Origin: Planctomicrobium piriforme
GTDB lineage: Bacteria; Planctomycetota; Planctomycetia; Planctomycetales; Planctomycetaceae
DNA length: 64,000 bases
Direction: 5' to 3'
Assembly (NCBI RefSeq): GCF_900113665.1
Contig: NZ_FOQD01000007.1
Span: forward strand, 186,001 to 250,000
The position numbers and the translations under genes are program-made. Below are positions 26,623 through 35,768 of the stretch, piece after piece (position 1 is the stretch's first letter; each line of letters starts with the position of its first letter). Below the pieces are notes generated by a model. That model did not search any database. It was not told where the DNA came from and worked only from the letters and a program-made list of their open reading frames with translations.

Positions 26623-27230
26623 GTCAGGGGGCCTTGTGCGGGAGTAGTCGGGGGTCCGGGATGCGGAAGCGGCAATCGTTACGATCCACATGGTGCGCGT
26701 TTTGGGCAGAGAAGGAAACCGCTGGGGGAGTTTCGTCATCTGCCGTCAGGAAGGAGGAAATCGCGCCTTGCCGGAGGAAGTCGAGATCGCTACACTTCGG
26801 CTCGACACCTGACTGGCGACAAATTTGTTGTCTGTCACAGGCCTCGACTCGGTTGGATGCGCTTTGCCGTTTCTTGCCGCGAAACGGCCCCAACGCCGCA
26901 AAAAAACGCGACATACGTTCGCTCGCAACGCCCACTGTGCCGGTTTCGGCTGTGGCCTGTTGCGGATCTGGAATGACCAGCTTTTGCGGCCACCCGAGAA
27001 CGGTTCTGTCTGATTCCCTGGAGGGATCTGGCTGCCGCTTCTTCTGTCCGCATCTTCCCAGGGCTGGGCAATTGCGCGACGGTGTACACCGCCTGGCCCA
27101 CCGCTGTAGCGCGACTTCACTCGTTTGTGATGTGAAGCCGCTGGCGGAACGTTTCTCACAGCCACGCTGAACGCAACCGATACGGATCGGACTGCGGCCA
27201 TCGCGGCGTCCGTATCTTAAAGGGATTTCA
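26623..27230. other. Intergenic region of about 600 bases
   Basis: It separates the divergent debranching enzyme and helicase genes. Frames of up to 178 codons exist on both strands but show Cys/Arg-rich, non-protein-like sequence and no ribosome site, so I do not call a gene. No repeat, tRNA or clear promoter was found. Confidence 0.45.
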
Positions 27231-28523
27231 TTGAATTCGATCTTGTTTGCTGACCTGCCCCTCCTGCCAGAACTCCATCAGGCTCTCGCCAAGCTGGAGT
27301 ACTCCACGCCCACCCCGATTCAAGCCCAGACGATTCCCCACCTGCTCGATGGCCGCGACCTCCTCGGTTGCGCCCAGACAGGCACCGGCAAAACGGCGGC
27401 TTTCGCCCTGCCGATTCTGAATCGCCTTGGCAGCGACAACCGCCGCGCGGTCCCCAACTCACCGCGGGCACTGATTCTGGCCCCGACCCGCGAGCTCGCC
27501 TCGCAGATCGGCGACAGCTTCCTCGAATACGGCCAGTTCCTGAAACTGCGCACGACCTGCGTCTTTGGCGGCGTCGGCCAGGGTCGTCAGGTGCAGTCGA
27601 TGAACCGCGGGGTCCATATTCTGGTCGCCACGCCGGGCCGTCTGCTCGACCTGATGAACCAGGGACACATCCGCCTCGATCGGCTGGAAGTGTTTGTGCT
27701 GGACGAAGCCGACCGGATGCTCGACATGGGCTTCCTGCCGGACCTGAAGCGCATCGTCTCGAAGCTTCCGACTGAGCGGCATTCGCTGTTCTTCTCGGCT
27801 ACCCTGCCGCGGGCCGCATCGGACCTGGCAGCGAACCTGCTGAACGACCCGATTCGGGTTGAAGTCGCTCCACAGTCCACCACCGTGGAACTGATCGAGC
27901 AACAGGTGATGTTTGTTTCCAACGGCGAAAAAGGCCCAGTTCTCGAACGACTCCTGCAGTCTCCGGAAGTGGGTAAAGCGATCGTGTTCACCCGGACCAA
28001 ACGGGGCGCCGATCGGCTCGCCAGCCAACTGTGTGCGAACGGCGTGAAAGCCGACGCCATTCACGGCAACAAGTCGCAGAACGCCCGGACACGGACGCTC
28101 GACATGTTCCGTTCGAGCCGGCTGAACGTCCTGGTGGCAACCGACCTGGCTGCCCGTGGACTCGATGTCGATGGCTTGACCCATGTGGTCAACTACGACC
28201 TCCCGGTAGAAGCGGAATCCTATGTTCACCGGATCGGCCGAACCGGCCGCGCCGGGGCCAGCGGCATGGCCGTGACCTTGTGCGATTCGACCGAACGCGG
28301 TCAATTGCGGGCGATTGAACGCCTGATTCGCCAGAACCTGCCGGTGCATCCGGAATACCCGGACCTGAATCGCGGCAGCGGTCGCAGCGGTGAAGGCAAA
28401 GGCGGCGGCGGACGCAACCCGTTCCGTCCTCGCGGCGACGCTCGTGGACGCCGACCGGGCGGTGCGCCTCCGGCACGCGGCCCGCGCAGTCCGCGTGGAC
28501 GCCGGATGGCCCGCCAGGCTTGA
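27231..28523 (+). CDS. DEAD-box RNA helicase (RhlE-like)
   Basis: 430 residues with all helicase motifs: Q motif (STPTPIQAQTIP), I (AQTGTGKT), Ia (PTRELASQ), II (DEADRMLDMGF), III (SATLPR) and VI (HRIGRTGRAG). The C-terminal 45 residues are an Arg/Gly/Pro-rich RNA-binding tail, as in RhlE and CsdA-type proteins. The start is a TTG at 27231, chosen because AAAGGG lies six bases upstream and the coding sequence begins MNSILFADLPL with no ATG nearby; translation from the next Met would delete motif Q. It works in RNA remodelling, ribosome assembly or decay. A strong terminator follows the stop. Confidence 0.93.
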   Translation: MNSILFADLPLLPELHQALAKLEYSTPTPIQAQTIPHLLDGRDLLGCAQTGTGKTAAFALPILNRLGSDNRRAVPNSPRALILAPTRELASQIGDSFLEYGQFLKLRTTCVFGGVGQGRQVQSMNRGVHILVATPGRLLDLMNQGHIRLDRLEVFVLDEADRMLDMGFLPDLKRIVSKLPTERHSLFFSATLPRAASDLAANLLNDPIRVEVAPQSTTVELIEQQVMFVSNGEKGPVLERLLQSPEVGKAIVFTRTKRGADRLASQLCANGVKADAIHGNKSQNARTRTLDMFRSSRLNVLVATDLAARGLDVDGLTHVVNYDLPVEAESYVHRIGRTGRAGASGMAVTLCDSTERGQLRAIERLIRQNLPVHPEYPDLNRGSGRSGEGKGGGGRNPFRPRGDARGRRPGGAPPARGPRSPRGRRMARQA

Positions 28524-28551
28524 GCAGATTCAAAACTGATTGAGTAAAGCC

Positions 28552-28592
28552 AAAGCGGCCCGGGTGCAGACAGCATCCGGGCCGCTTTTTTT
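28552..28592 (+). terminator. Intrinsic terminator
   Basis: A long stem (aaagcggcccgggtgc against gcatccgggccgcttt, one mismatch) with a five-base loop and a run of T ends the helicase transcript 30 bases after its stop. Confidence 0.9.
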
Positions 28593-28698
28593 AGAGCAGT
28601 TTGCTCTACCGTGTGCAGGCGAATGGACGTTTTTCATTTAATGAAAACCGCCATTATCGCCTGCGGAAGACTGAATACGAGAAGTAAAACCGCCCCGC

Positions 28699-29091
28699 TT
28701 ATTCCTTGGTCTCCGGCTTTTTCTGGGCGTTGGCCTTGGCTTCGTTGCGGAGTTCTTTGAGGCGGATCTTCTGGCCGCTGGTGAGCAGCGTTTCCATCTT
28801 CTGATCGCGCTCCTTGATCAGTTGCTTGAGTTCTTCCCGCAGCTTCTCGATGCGGACTTCATAGCCGTCCTGCATTTCGTAGAGCTGGTCGCGCTGACCG
28901 TCGTTCAGGCCGATCATGCCGAAGTAGGTGGGGAGCGGTTTGCGTCGGGTTGATGTCTCTTCGTCTGCCGCGCCCGCCGTTTGCTTCTCTTTGGTTTTTG
29001 AAGTGGTTTCGTCCGCCGTCAGCCGCAGCGACCCAAGGAGGAACATGAGGACGCCCAACAGTGTTGCGATACCGATCGTCCGCGAAATCAT
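28699..29091 (-). CDS. Secreted Spy/CpxP-like hypothetical protein
   Basis: 130 residues. A signal-type N-terminus (MISRTIGIATLLGVLMFLLG) is followed by a Thr/Lys/Glu-rich linker and a helical C-terminal domain: PTYFGMIGLNDGQRDQLYEM then EKLREELKQLIKERDQKM. The 'L..QR..I/L....' pattern with two long helices resembles Spy/CpxP periplasmic proteins, but the LTxxQ motif is only partly present (LNDGQ). The start may instead be the ATG at 29103. An envelope-stress chaperone role is suggested but weak. Confidence 0.6.
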   Translation of the reverse strand: MISRTIGIATLLGVLMFLLGSLRLTADETTSKTKEKQTAGAADEETSTRRKPLPTYFGMIGLNDGQRDQLYEMQDGYEVRIEKLREELKQLIKERDQKMETLLTSGQKIRLKELRNEAKANAQKKPETKE

Positions 29092-29351
29092 GAGTAGGCC
29101 CATTCAGTTTTGCGGAATCACACTTCAAGTGCGCAATTGAGGCGAATTCCAGGTCAAGTCAATTTGCGGCCTGCCGCAGCCGCGCTTACAACGATTTACA
29201 CATCCGCGTCGCCCGCTTCAAGCGAAACACAGCGCCGGGTCGCGAGTTTTGTAGAGAAGCCGAGGGATGACTCTGGATCGTGTTTGCATTGATACGCGAG
29301 CGCCTGCCGCGTGCAACATTCTGTATCACCGAATTGGATGAGTCGAACGAG

Positions 29352-30581
29352 ATGACGAGCTGCCAGGCCAGGAGAACGTCCGGAATCGCGAGAAAAACGC
29401 TGTGCTTGCTGTCCCTGTTCAGTCTGCTTCCCAACTTGATCCATGCAGATGAATCAAACGCCGGGACCAACGGCGTTGCTGTCGCAAATCTGGTGGACGC
29501 GCAGCAAGTGCAGTCTGCACTGACAGCCCAATGGGCGGGTTATCAGTCGGAGATTGTTTCTGCGGAGATCGAGTACACGTCGCTCCACTTCCAGATCAAA
29601 TCACAGATATTCACGCCGGAGCAGTTTCAGGCCGCGCTCGCGAAGATCGATTTTCTACGAACTGACGACGCTGATCGGGCATTACTTGCGAGACAGTTAA
29701 TGCAGACGTTCTGCCCGGAACGACTTGAGGCGAAGGAGTCCGTTTCCTCTGAAGGGGTCAAATCTCAAGCAGTGGCTGCGACATCGCCGTTGTCTCCTCA
29801 ACGTCGCAAGCTGCTGCTGCAAGGTCGAGAGCGACGTTGCACAACGCCCCAGATGGAACATGTGCTGACAGAAGATCTGCACTTGTTGGCGGCCCCGAGC
29901 AACTCTGACGTGAAAGCCTTTCGCCGGGGCAACTGTCCATATTGGTTCGAGGGCCTGGAATGGTTTCGCACGGTGCCGCACGAAGTGCTGTTCAAGTCCT
30001 GTCAGTTGAACCGCGTGGCCGCGACCCAGGCCGCACTCCCGCACAGTTCCGGCGATCTCTGGCGACTGGATTACGTCGAGAAACCAGAGACCCACGGGTC
30101 GCGAGTTTTTCTGGACGTCGGGGATGGCTTACCACGGCGGTGGGAACTCGTTTCGCCGCAGTCCGGAAACATGGTGCGGCTCGAACTGTATCACGACTAC
30201 GTCACGTTCCCCGGCAACGTGCTGTGTCCCACAGTGAGAGTCGAAGCGGATTTCAAACAGAACAAGGCGACGTCCGTGCAACTGACGGTGATTGAACAGG
30301 CGAAGTTCAATCAGCCGCTGAGTGCGGATGCGTTTCGACTCACCGCAGCCAAGGGCTGGGGCTGGTTCGACTGGCAGGAACCGGACCATCATTCCGGGGT
30401 CTGGCCGCAAGCGGTCGCCGATGTCGCCGCATTTTTTCGAAACCGCACGCGCAGCGTGGCGCTCACGCAAGAGGCCTCAACAGGGTCTTCGCCCGTGCGA
30501 AGCTGGAGGTCGCTGTTGCTGTTACTCAACGGCGGCGTACTGGTGGTGGTGGGAATTGTGTTGTGGCGGCGCTCGCCATAG
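29352..30581 (+). CDS. Secreted, C-terminally membrane-anchored hypothetical protein
   Basis: 409 residues from the ATG at 29352 (a GTG at 29280 is also in frame). The N-terminus has a signal (RKTLCLLSLFSLLPNLIHA) and the end a hydrophobic segment (LLLLLNGGVLVVVGIVLWRR), the form of a surface protein kept by a C-terminal tail. The middle includes a helical part and a beta-rich part (GDLWRLDYVEKPETHGSRVF and CPTVRVEADFKQNKATSVQL), which has a LolA-like look. Not recognised by name. It is followed by a CAGT-type repeat tract and then the Cys-rich protein gene. Confidence 0.65.
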   Translation: MTSCQARRTSGIARKTLCLLSLFSLLPNLIHADESNAGTNGVAVANLVDAQQVQSALTAQWAGYQSEIVSAEIEYTSLHFQIKSQIFTPEQFQAALAKIDFLRTDDADRALLARQLMQTFCPERLEAKESVSSEGVKSQAVAATSPLSPQRRKLLLQGRERRCTTPQMEHVLTEDLHLLAAPSNSDVKAFRRGNCPYWFEGLEWFRTVPHEVLFKSCQLNRVAATQAALPHSSGDLWRLDYVEKPETHGSRVFLDVGDGLPRRWELVSPQSGNMVRLELYHDYVTFPGNVLCPTVRVEADFKQNKATSVQLTVIEQAKFNQPLSADAFRLTAAKGWGWFDWQEPDHHSGVWPQAVADVAAFFRNRTRSVALTQEASTGSSPVRSWRSLLLLLNGGVLVVVGIVLWRRSP

Positions 30582-30599
30582 TTCGATTTGCAGGAGTCA

Positions 30600-30628
30600 T
30601 CAGTTTTCAGTGGTCAGTCTTCAGTCAA
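30600..30628. repeat. 'tcagttttcagt' repeat tract
   Basis: tcagttttcagtggtcagtc then ttcagtca follows the stop at 30581, a second copy of the tract seen at 16451. Confidence 0.55.
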
Positions 30629-30765
30629 ACGCGGATGACGGAATCAATCCACAATTTCTGACTCTGACCTTTCCAAACTGACAACAAACAGCTGATGCCT
30701 TGAAAACGACTGTCTTTAACCCAACAATCGAAAGCTGGCGACGGCCAGCGGAAGGCGAGGTCACG

Positions 30766-31206
30766 ATGACGTCGATGAAGTTCCTGGGAGCGATGTTTTT
30801 GCTGAGCGGAGGAGTGAGTTGCCTGCTCGCCTTTGACCGTCAGGCCCAGGCAGACAACTGTCAGGCAAGCCAGGCGTTCTCGCCGGCGTTTTGCAGTCCC
30901 GGTCATCAGGAACCGCCGCCGCATGAGAGCGCCAGTTGTCAGACCTCGTCCTATTTCTGGTGCATTCCTTCCGAAGAGGGAGCATGTAGCAAGGAAGGTT
31001 ACGGTTATGCGACCCCTGGCCAATGCAATTTCTTTCTCTCCGAGGCCACGCTCACCCGGTGTTTTGAAAACTACATTCCGCGGAATGTGACGCTGCATTT
31101 TCATCGTGCCAACTGTCAGTTCTTCGAAGGGAGCTGTCAGTGCGTCTGGCTGCTGGATGAGTATGCGGCGATTCAGGTGCCGATCTGCGACTGTACCGAG
31201 ATGTAG
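30766..31206 (+). CDS. Small secreted Cys-rich protein
   Basis: 146 residues from the ATG at 30766, where GAGGTCACG forms a ribosome site; frame opens at 30700. A signal peptide (FLGAMFLLSGGVSCLLAF) precedes a mature chain with twelve cysteines, an even number that could form six disulfides, arranged in a run of C-x8-11-C spacings with the last pair close (ICDC). No family name is known. It differs in sequence from the other Cys-rich protein at 12938. A secreted disulfide-rich structural or binding protein is a fair guess. Confidence 0.7.
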   Translation: MTSMKFLGAMFLLSGGVSCLLAFDRQAQADNCQASQAFSPAFCSPGHQEPPPHESASCQTSSYFWCIPSEEGACSKEGYGYATPGQCNFFLSEATLTRCFENYIPRNVTLHFHRANCQFFEGSCQCVWLLDEYAAIQVPICDCTEM

Positions 31207-31220
31207 CCGCTCAAGAGTCG

Positions 31221-31248
31221 TCAGTTTTCAGTCGCCAGTATTCAGTTC
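31221..31248. repeat. 'tcagttttcagt' repeat tract
   Basis: tcagttttcagtcgccagta then ttcagttc, a third copy of the tract seen at 16451 and 30600. Confidence 0.55.
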
Positions 31249-31361
31249 AGACCGACTCACCTGAGGAAATACAACTGATGGTCAATTCCGACGTTCCCAT
31301 CTGACAAATGAAAACTGACGACATTGAATGGCTGGGATCGATCCTGGCTTACCAAAATTCC

Positions 31362-31401
31362 CATCGCCCGGTGGCTGCGCGTCTTGCGCCACCGGGCGAT
31401 G
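31362..31401 (+). promoter_or_regulatory. Perfect 14-bp inverted repeat (possible attenuator or terminator)
   Basis: catcgcccggtggc and gccaccgggcgatg face each other across a 12-base loop. Only a weak T run follows (gtcgtttctg). Its place 300 bases before the DUF1592 gene suggests either the end of an upstream transcript or leader control; nothing decides between them. Confidence 0.5.
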
Positions 31402-31698
31402 TCGTTTCTGCAGCCTCGTTCGTCACAACTAGTTCGAATCGAGCAATGGGAACAACCGGCGCGTCAGGTCGCCCATGCGGTTTTGACCCGACAACCGGGG
31501 TCGAATCGTCAGAAATTCGTCAGGAACAATTTGACGCACGCCGATGCGTTCAATAAAATTACGCTGATATTTCGACTGTCCGCCAGTGGCTGCGTCCCCG
31601 CCCTCACCCAGCTTTTGAACGGGCTTCCTGTCCGGTCAAAAGACCCACGCCGTAATCGGATGCCGCGTCGCCAGACGCGAATGTCCGGAGTCCATGCC

Positions 31699-34101
31699 AT
31701 GAGAAGCCATCTCGTCCCCGCATGCGCAACAGGCATCTCCGCACGGAATGTGACGGTGCTGGGGATGTTCTCGCTGCTGATCGCCAGTCCTTGCTTCGCC
31801 GAAGGTGAAGCTGCCCAGCCCATGACTCCTGTCTCGGGCGCTGCCGTCTACGCAGACCAGTGCGCCCGCTGCCACGGCCCGAACGGCGAAGGGACGAAGG
31901 ACTACCCGACCGCGCTCACCGGCGATAAATCGGTGCTGGAACTCAAGCAGGTGATCGCCGAGACGATGCCCGAAGACAAGGAGCAGAAATGCTCCGCGTC
32001 GGATGCCCAGGCGGTCGCGGTCTACATGTCCGACAAGTTCTACTCGGTCCTGGCGCAGGAGCGGAATCGCCCAGCCACGGTCGAGTTCTCCCGTCTGACG
32101 GTGCATCAGTTCGAAAACACCGTTGGCGACCTGATCGGTTCGTTCCGCTGGAACAATCCCTGGTACACCGAGCATGGCCTGCATGCCGAGTACTACAACC
32201 TCCGCTCGTTCGACAAGAAGAAGCGGATTCACGATCGCGTCGACCCGGTCGTGAATTTCTCGTTCGGCAGCGCGAAGCCCGAAGGGTTTCCGACCGAACC
32301 GGACATGGAAAAACGGGCGTCGGATGACATTCACGACGACCAGGAATTCTCGATCAAGTGGGACGGCAGCATCCAGATTCCCGAGACGGGTGACTATGAG
32401 TTCATCGTCGAGTCGGAAAACGGCGTGCGCTTGTACCTGAACGATTGGGAACGGCCCGTGTTCGACGCCTGGGTGCGTTCAGGCAGCGAGAAGGTCTATC
32501 GCTACACCACCCGTCTGATCGGCGGCCGGTCGTATCCGTTCGGCCTGCATTTCTTCCGTTACAAGGAGCCGACCGCGTCGGTGATCCTCCGCTGGAAGCG
32601 ACCGGGGCATGTGGAAGAAGTGATTCCGGAACGGTTCCTGGCGCCCAAGGGCTCGCCGGGCTTCTATGTGCTGAAGACTCCCTTCCCGCCGGATGACCAG
32701 AGCATCGGCTACGAGCGCGGCAATTCGATTTCGAAAGCCTGGCAGGAAGCGGTCACGATGTCCGCTCTCGAAACAGCCGGGTACGTCGTCGACAATCTGA
32801 ATTCGCTCGCCGGCATCAAGAAGGACATGCCCGAAGAAGAGAAGGTCAAGAAACGGGACCAGTTCTGTTCGACCTTTGTGGAACGTGCGTTTCGCCGGCC
32901 GCTGTCGGATGACGAGAAGAAGCTGTTTGTCGAACAACCGCGGGCCGACGTGCCGCTGGAAACCGGCATCAAACGAGTGGTGCTGCTGGCACTGATCTCG
33001 CCGCAGTTTCTGTATCGCGAAGCGGGCCTGGGCGAGTTCAATGACTTCTCAATGGCGTCATGGCTCTCCTACTCGATGTGGGATTCGATGCCGGATCGTC
33101 CCCTGCTGGATGCTGCCGCCAAGGGGGAACTCCGCAAGCCCGACCAGATCCGTCGTCAGGTCGACCGCATGGCAGGCGATCCGCGCACGCAGGCCAAGCT
33201 GAAAGAGTTTCTGCGGCAATGGCTGCGAATCGATCACTTCCCGGAGATCGCCAAGAATCAGACGGCATTTCCAGAGTTCAATGCCGCGATGGTTTCCGAC
33301 CTGCGCTCGTCGCTCGATTTGTCGCTCGATGAGTTTGTCACGAACAAAGAGAGTGACTTCCGCAAGCTGCTGCTGGATGACTCGCTGTATTTGAATGGCC
33401 GTCTCGCGGCGTTCTATGGAGCGCAGCTTCCGGCCGATTCCGGTTTCCAGAAAGTGTCGCAGGCCGATCAGGGCCGAGCCGGCATGTTGACTCACCCGTT
33501 GCTGCTGGCTGGCTTCGCCTACGATCAGGAAAGCTCGCCGATTCATCGGGGCGTGTTCATCGCCCGCAGTTTACTCGGTCGCCGGCTGAAGCCGCCCCCG
33601 GAAGCAGTGGCTCCGCTCGCGCCGGATCTGCATGCAGGATTGAGCACTCGCGAACGGGTGCTGCTGCAAACCAGTCCGGCGGTGTGCCAGACCTGCCATT
33701 CGATGATCAACGACCTCGGATTTCCGCTGGAGCATTTCGATGCCGCCGGTCGATATCGGCAGGTGGAACGTGACCGTCCGATTGATGCCGACGGTTCGTA
33801 CCTGAATCGTTCCGGAACGGAAGTGGAATTTGCCGGATCACGCGGACTGGCGGAGTTCCTGGTTTCGGCCCCGGAAGTGCATGAAGCGTTTGTCGAACAA
33901 TTGTTCCACTTCACGGTGAAGCAGCCGATTCGCGCCTTTGGACCTGATAAGCTGAACGAACTGACGACTGGCTTTGCCAAAAACAATTTCAACGTGCATA
34001 AACTGCTCAAGGAAATTGTGGTGATGTCGGCCGTGCGAGTGCAGGAGCTGCAGAAGCCGTCCCCCGCCGGGACGGACAAGCTGAGTTCCGTTACTCCGTA
34101 G
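31699..34101 (+). CDS. Secreted cytochrome c protein with PA14 and DUF1592/DUF1588/DUF1585 domains
   Basis: 800 residues, exported (NVTVLGMFSLLIASPCFA). Domain order: a class-I cytochrome c domain with haem motif CARCH (Cys55, Cys58, His59); a PSD3-like segment FSRLTVHQFENTVGDLIG (about 125); a PA14-like carbohydrate-binding region (about 150-310); DUF1595-like FVERAFRRPLSDDEKKLF; DUF1592 (about 440-570, with VLLALISPQFLYR); DUF1588 containing a second CQTCH motif; and DUF1585 at the end. These planctomycete families have unknown activity. GGAG eight bases before 31699 supports the start. It is followed at 60 bases by the DUF1552 gene, its normal partner. Likely an extracytoplasmic redox or polymer-processing complex; the reaction is not known. 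Confidence 0.9.
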   Translation: MRSHLVPACATGISARNVTVLGMFSLLIASPCFAEGEAAQPMTPVSGAAVYADQCARCHGPNGEGTKDYPTALTGDKSVLELKQVIAETMPEDKEQKCSASDAQAVAVYMSDKFYSVLAQERNRPATVEFSRLTVHQFENTVGDLIGSFRWNNPWYTEHGLHAEYYNLRSFDKKKRIHDRVDPVVNFSFGSAKPEGFPTEPDMEKRASDDIHDDQEFSIKWDGSIQIPETGDYEFIVESENGVRLYLNDWERPVFDAWVRSGSEKVYRYTTRLIGGRSYPFGLHFFRYKEPTASVILRWKRPGHVEEVIPERFLAPKGSPGFYVLKTPFPPDDQSIGYERGNSISKAWQEAVTMSALETAGYVVDNLNSLAGIKKDMPEEEKVKKRDQFCSTFVERAFRRPLSDDEKKLFVEQPRADVPLETGIKRVVLLALISPQFLYREAGLGEFNDFSMASWLSYSMWDSMPDRPLLDAAAKGELRKPDQIRRQVDRMAGDPRTQAKLKEFLRQWLRIDHFPEIAKNQTAFPEFNAAMVSDLRSSLDLSLDEFVTNKESDFRKLLLDDSLYLNGRLAAFYGAQLPADSGFQKVSQADQGRAGMLTHPLLLAGFAYDQESSPIHRGVFIARSLLGRRLKPPPEAVAPLAPDLHAGLSTRERVLLQTSPAVCQTCHSMINDLGFPLEHFDAAGRYRQVERDRPIDADGSYLNRSGTEVEFAGSRGLAEFLVSAPEVHEAFVEQLFHFTVKQPIRAFGPDKLNELTTGFAKNNFNVHKLLKEIVVMSAVRVQELQKPSPAGTDKLSSVTP

Positions 34102-34161
34102 AAAACTCGCTGTTGATTGACTGCATGGCCCGGTTTGTCTGCTGTTGAAGAGAGGTGCCCG

Positions 34162-35481
34162 ATGGTTCAAGCCACATCACGCCGCGAGTTTCTGCGTCAG
34201 CTCGGATTGAGCGCGGCGGCCTTTCCGTTCATCTGCAATCTACCGAGCCTGGGTTTCGACAGCTCCGTCGGCCGCAAAAAACGCCTGGTCATTATGTTCA
34301 CCCCCAACGGGGTGGTCCGGAAAAACTTCTGGCCGGATGAAGCCGGTGAGCTTTCGGCCTTCAAAGAGATTCTCTCTCCGCTCGATCCGTACAAGGACCG
34401 CACGCTGGTTCTCAACGGCGTGTGCGACAAGATTCGCGGCGACGGCGACAATCACATGCGCGGCATGGGCTGCCTGCTGACGGGGATCGAACTGTTCCCA
34501 GGCAACATTCAAGGGGGCGGCGCCACGCCAGCCGGCTGGGCGAGCGGCATTTCGATCGACCAGGAGATCAAAAATTACCTGCAGAGCCAGCCGCAGACGC
34601 AAACCCGATTTGGATCGCTGGAATTCGGGGTCGTCGTACCGGAACGGGCTGATACCTGGTCGCGGATGGTCTATTCCGGCCCGAACAAGCCGATCGCGCC
34701 CATCGACAACCCGTACCAGATGTTCCAGAAGCTGTACGGCAACGTGAAGGATCAGGAGAGCCTGAAGAGCGTTCTCGACGTGGTCTCGAAAGACCTGAAA
34801 CGGGTCGAGTCTCTCGTGAGCGCCAATGATCGCCGTTTGCTCGAAGAGCATGCCAGCTTCGTGCGGGAAATGGAGAAGGAGCTGGAAGCGGCGAATCGCG
34901 CACCGACGACGCACGTCATTCCGCAGCTCGAGCCAGGCGTGGTTGTGGCGAACGACACGTTGCCGCAACTGGCGAAGATGCAGATCGACCTGATGGTCAA
35001 CAGCTTCACGGCGGACTTTGCCCGGGTGGCGACGCTGCAGTTCACGCAGTCAGTCGGTCAGGCCCGCATGAAGTGGCTGGAGATCGACGAAACGCATCAC
35101 ACGCTCTCGCACGAACCCAACTCGAACGAAGACGCTCAGACCAAGCTCACGAAGATCTGTAAATGGTACGCCGAGCAACTGGCCTACCTGGTGAAGAAGC
35201 TGAGCGAAACGCCGGAACCGGGCGGGCAGGGAACTCTGCTCGACAACACGACCATCGTGTGGACGAACGAACTCGGCGAAGGGAACTCGCACACGCTCGA
35301 CAACATTCCCTTCGTGATGGTCGGGAACGGTTTCGACTTCAAGATGGGACGGTCGCTGCAGTACAAGGATTGCCCGCATAACCGGCTGCTGATGTCGCTG
35401 GCCCACGGCATGGGACATCACGTTGAACGGTTCGGCAATCCGGATTACTGCACCGCCGGCCCGCTCACCGACTTAACGTAG
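34162..35481 (+). CDS. Tat-exported DUF1552 protein
   Basis: 439 residues. The N-terminus TSRREFLRQLGLSAAAFPF is a Tat signal, and the body fits DUF1552, an alkaline-phosphatase-superfamily-like group: RLVIMFTPNGVVRKNFWPDE at the beginning, GDNHMRGMGCLLTGIELFPG, and later SLAHGMGHHVERFGNP. AGAGAGG before the ATG at 34162 fits the start. It lies just downstream of the DUF1592 cytochrome, with which DUF1552 genes are regularly paired, so the two proteins probably act together outside the cytoplasm. A metal-dependent hydrolase-type fold is inferred from family kinship; no substrate is known. A terminator follows. Confidence 0.9.
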   Translation: MVQATSRREFLRQLGLSAAAFPFICNLPSLGFDSSVGRKKRLVIMFTPNGVVRKNFWPDEAGELSAFKEILSPLDPYKDRTLVLNGVCDKIRGDGDNHMRGMGCLLTGIELFPGNIQGGGATPAGWASGISIDQEIKNYLQSQPQTQTRFGSLEFGVVVPERADTWSRMVYSGPNKPIAPIDNPYQMFQKLYGNVKDQESLKSVLDVVSKDLKRVESLVSANDRRLLEEHASFVREMEKELEAANRAPTTHVIPQLEPGVVVANDTLPQLAKMQIDLMVNSFTADFARVATLQFTQSVGQARMKWLEIDETHHTLSHEPNSNEDAQTKLTKICKWYAEQLAYLVKKLSETPEPGGQGTLLDNTTIVWTNELGEGNSHTLDNIPFVMVGNGFDFKMGRSLQYKDCPHNRLLMSLAHGMGHHVERFGNPDYCTAGPLTDLT

Positions 35482-35516
35482 AGCAGCTTCGATCAAGTGA
35501 AATTCTGAAGATCATG

Positions 35517-35548
35517 AGCCGCCGTCCTTTCTGGACGGCGGCTTTTTC
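35517..35548 (+). terminator. Intrinsic terminator
   Basis: An 11-bp perfect stem (agccgccgtcc with ggacggcggct), a five-base loop and five T's end the DUF1592-DUF1552 transcript. Confidence 0.9.
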
Positions 35549-35768
35549 TGTCTTACGCGATCGTTACAACCGGGGTCTTCCGTCAGGTTGCCTGGCAGGA
35601 AATACGGTGGGGGAATTTGCCTTCTGCGGCATTTCTGCTGGAAATTTCGGGGTCGAACGCGAATGATGAAGACGATACCGGCTGCGTCGCCTGAGCCTGT
35701 GCGACTTCTAGGGAGCAGTCGCCATGCTGTTCCGCCCGATTCGACGGAAGATTTTGGGGAAGAATTGA

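Larger units (their letters stand above)
31207..31698. other. Intergenic region before the cytochrome gene
   Basis: About 490 bases hold a CAGT-repeat tract (31221-31248), a perfect 14-bp inverted repeat (31362-31401) and otherwise nothing I can assign. The downstream cytochrome frame is open across part of it, but translation from 31324 would bury the signal peptide. Confidence 0.5.

Noticed and set aside
26634..27170. 178-codon plus-strand frame before the helicase
   Set aside because: Cys/Arg/Ser-rich without any domain or ribosome site; overlaps other equally long frames on the minus strand.
31324..31698. Longer N-terminus of the DUF1592 cytochrome
   Set aside because: It would place about 125 residues before a clear signal peptide; the ATG at 31699 has GGAG in place.
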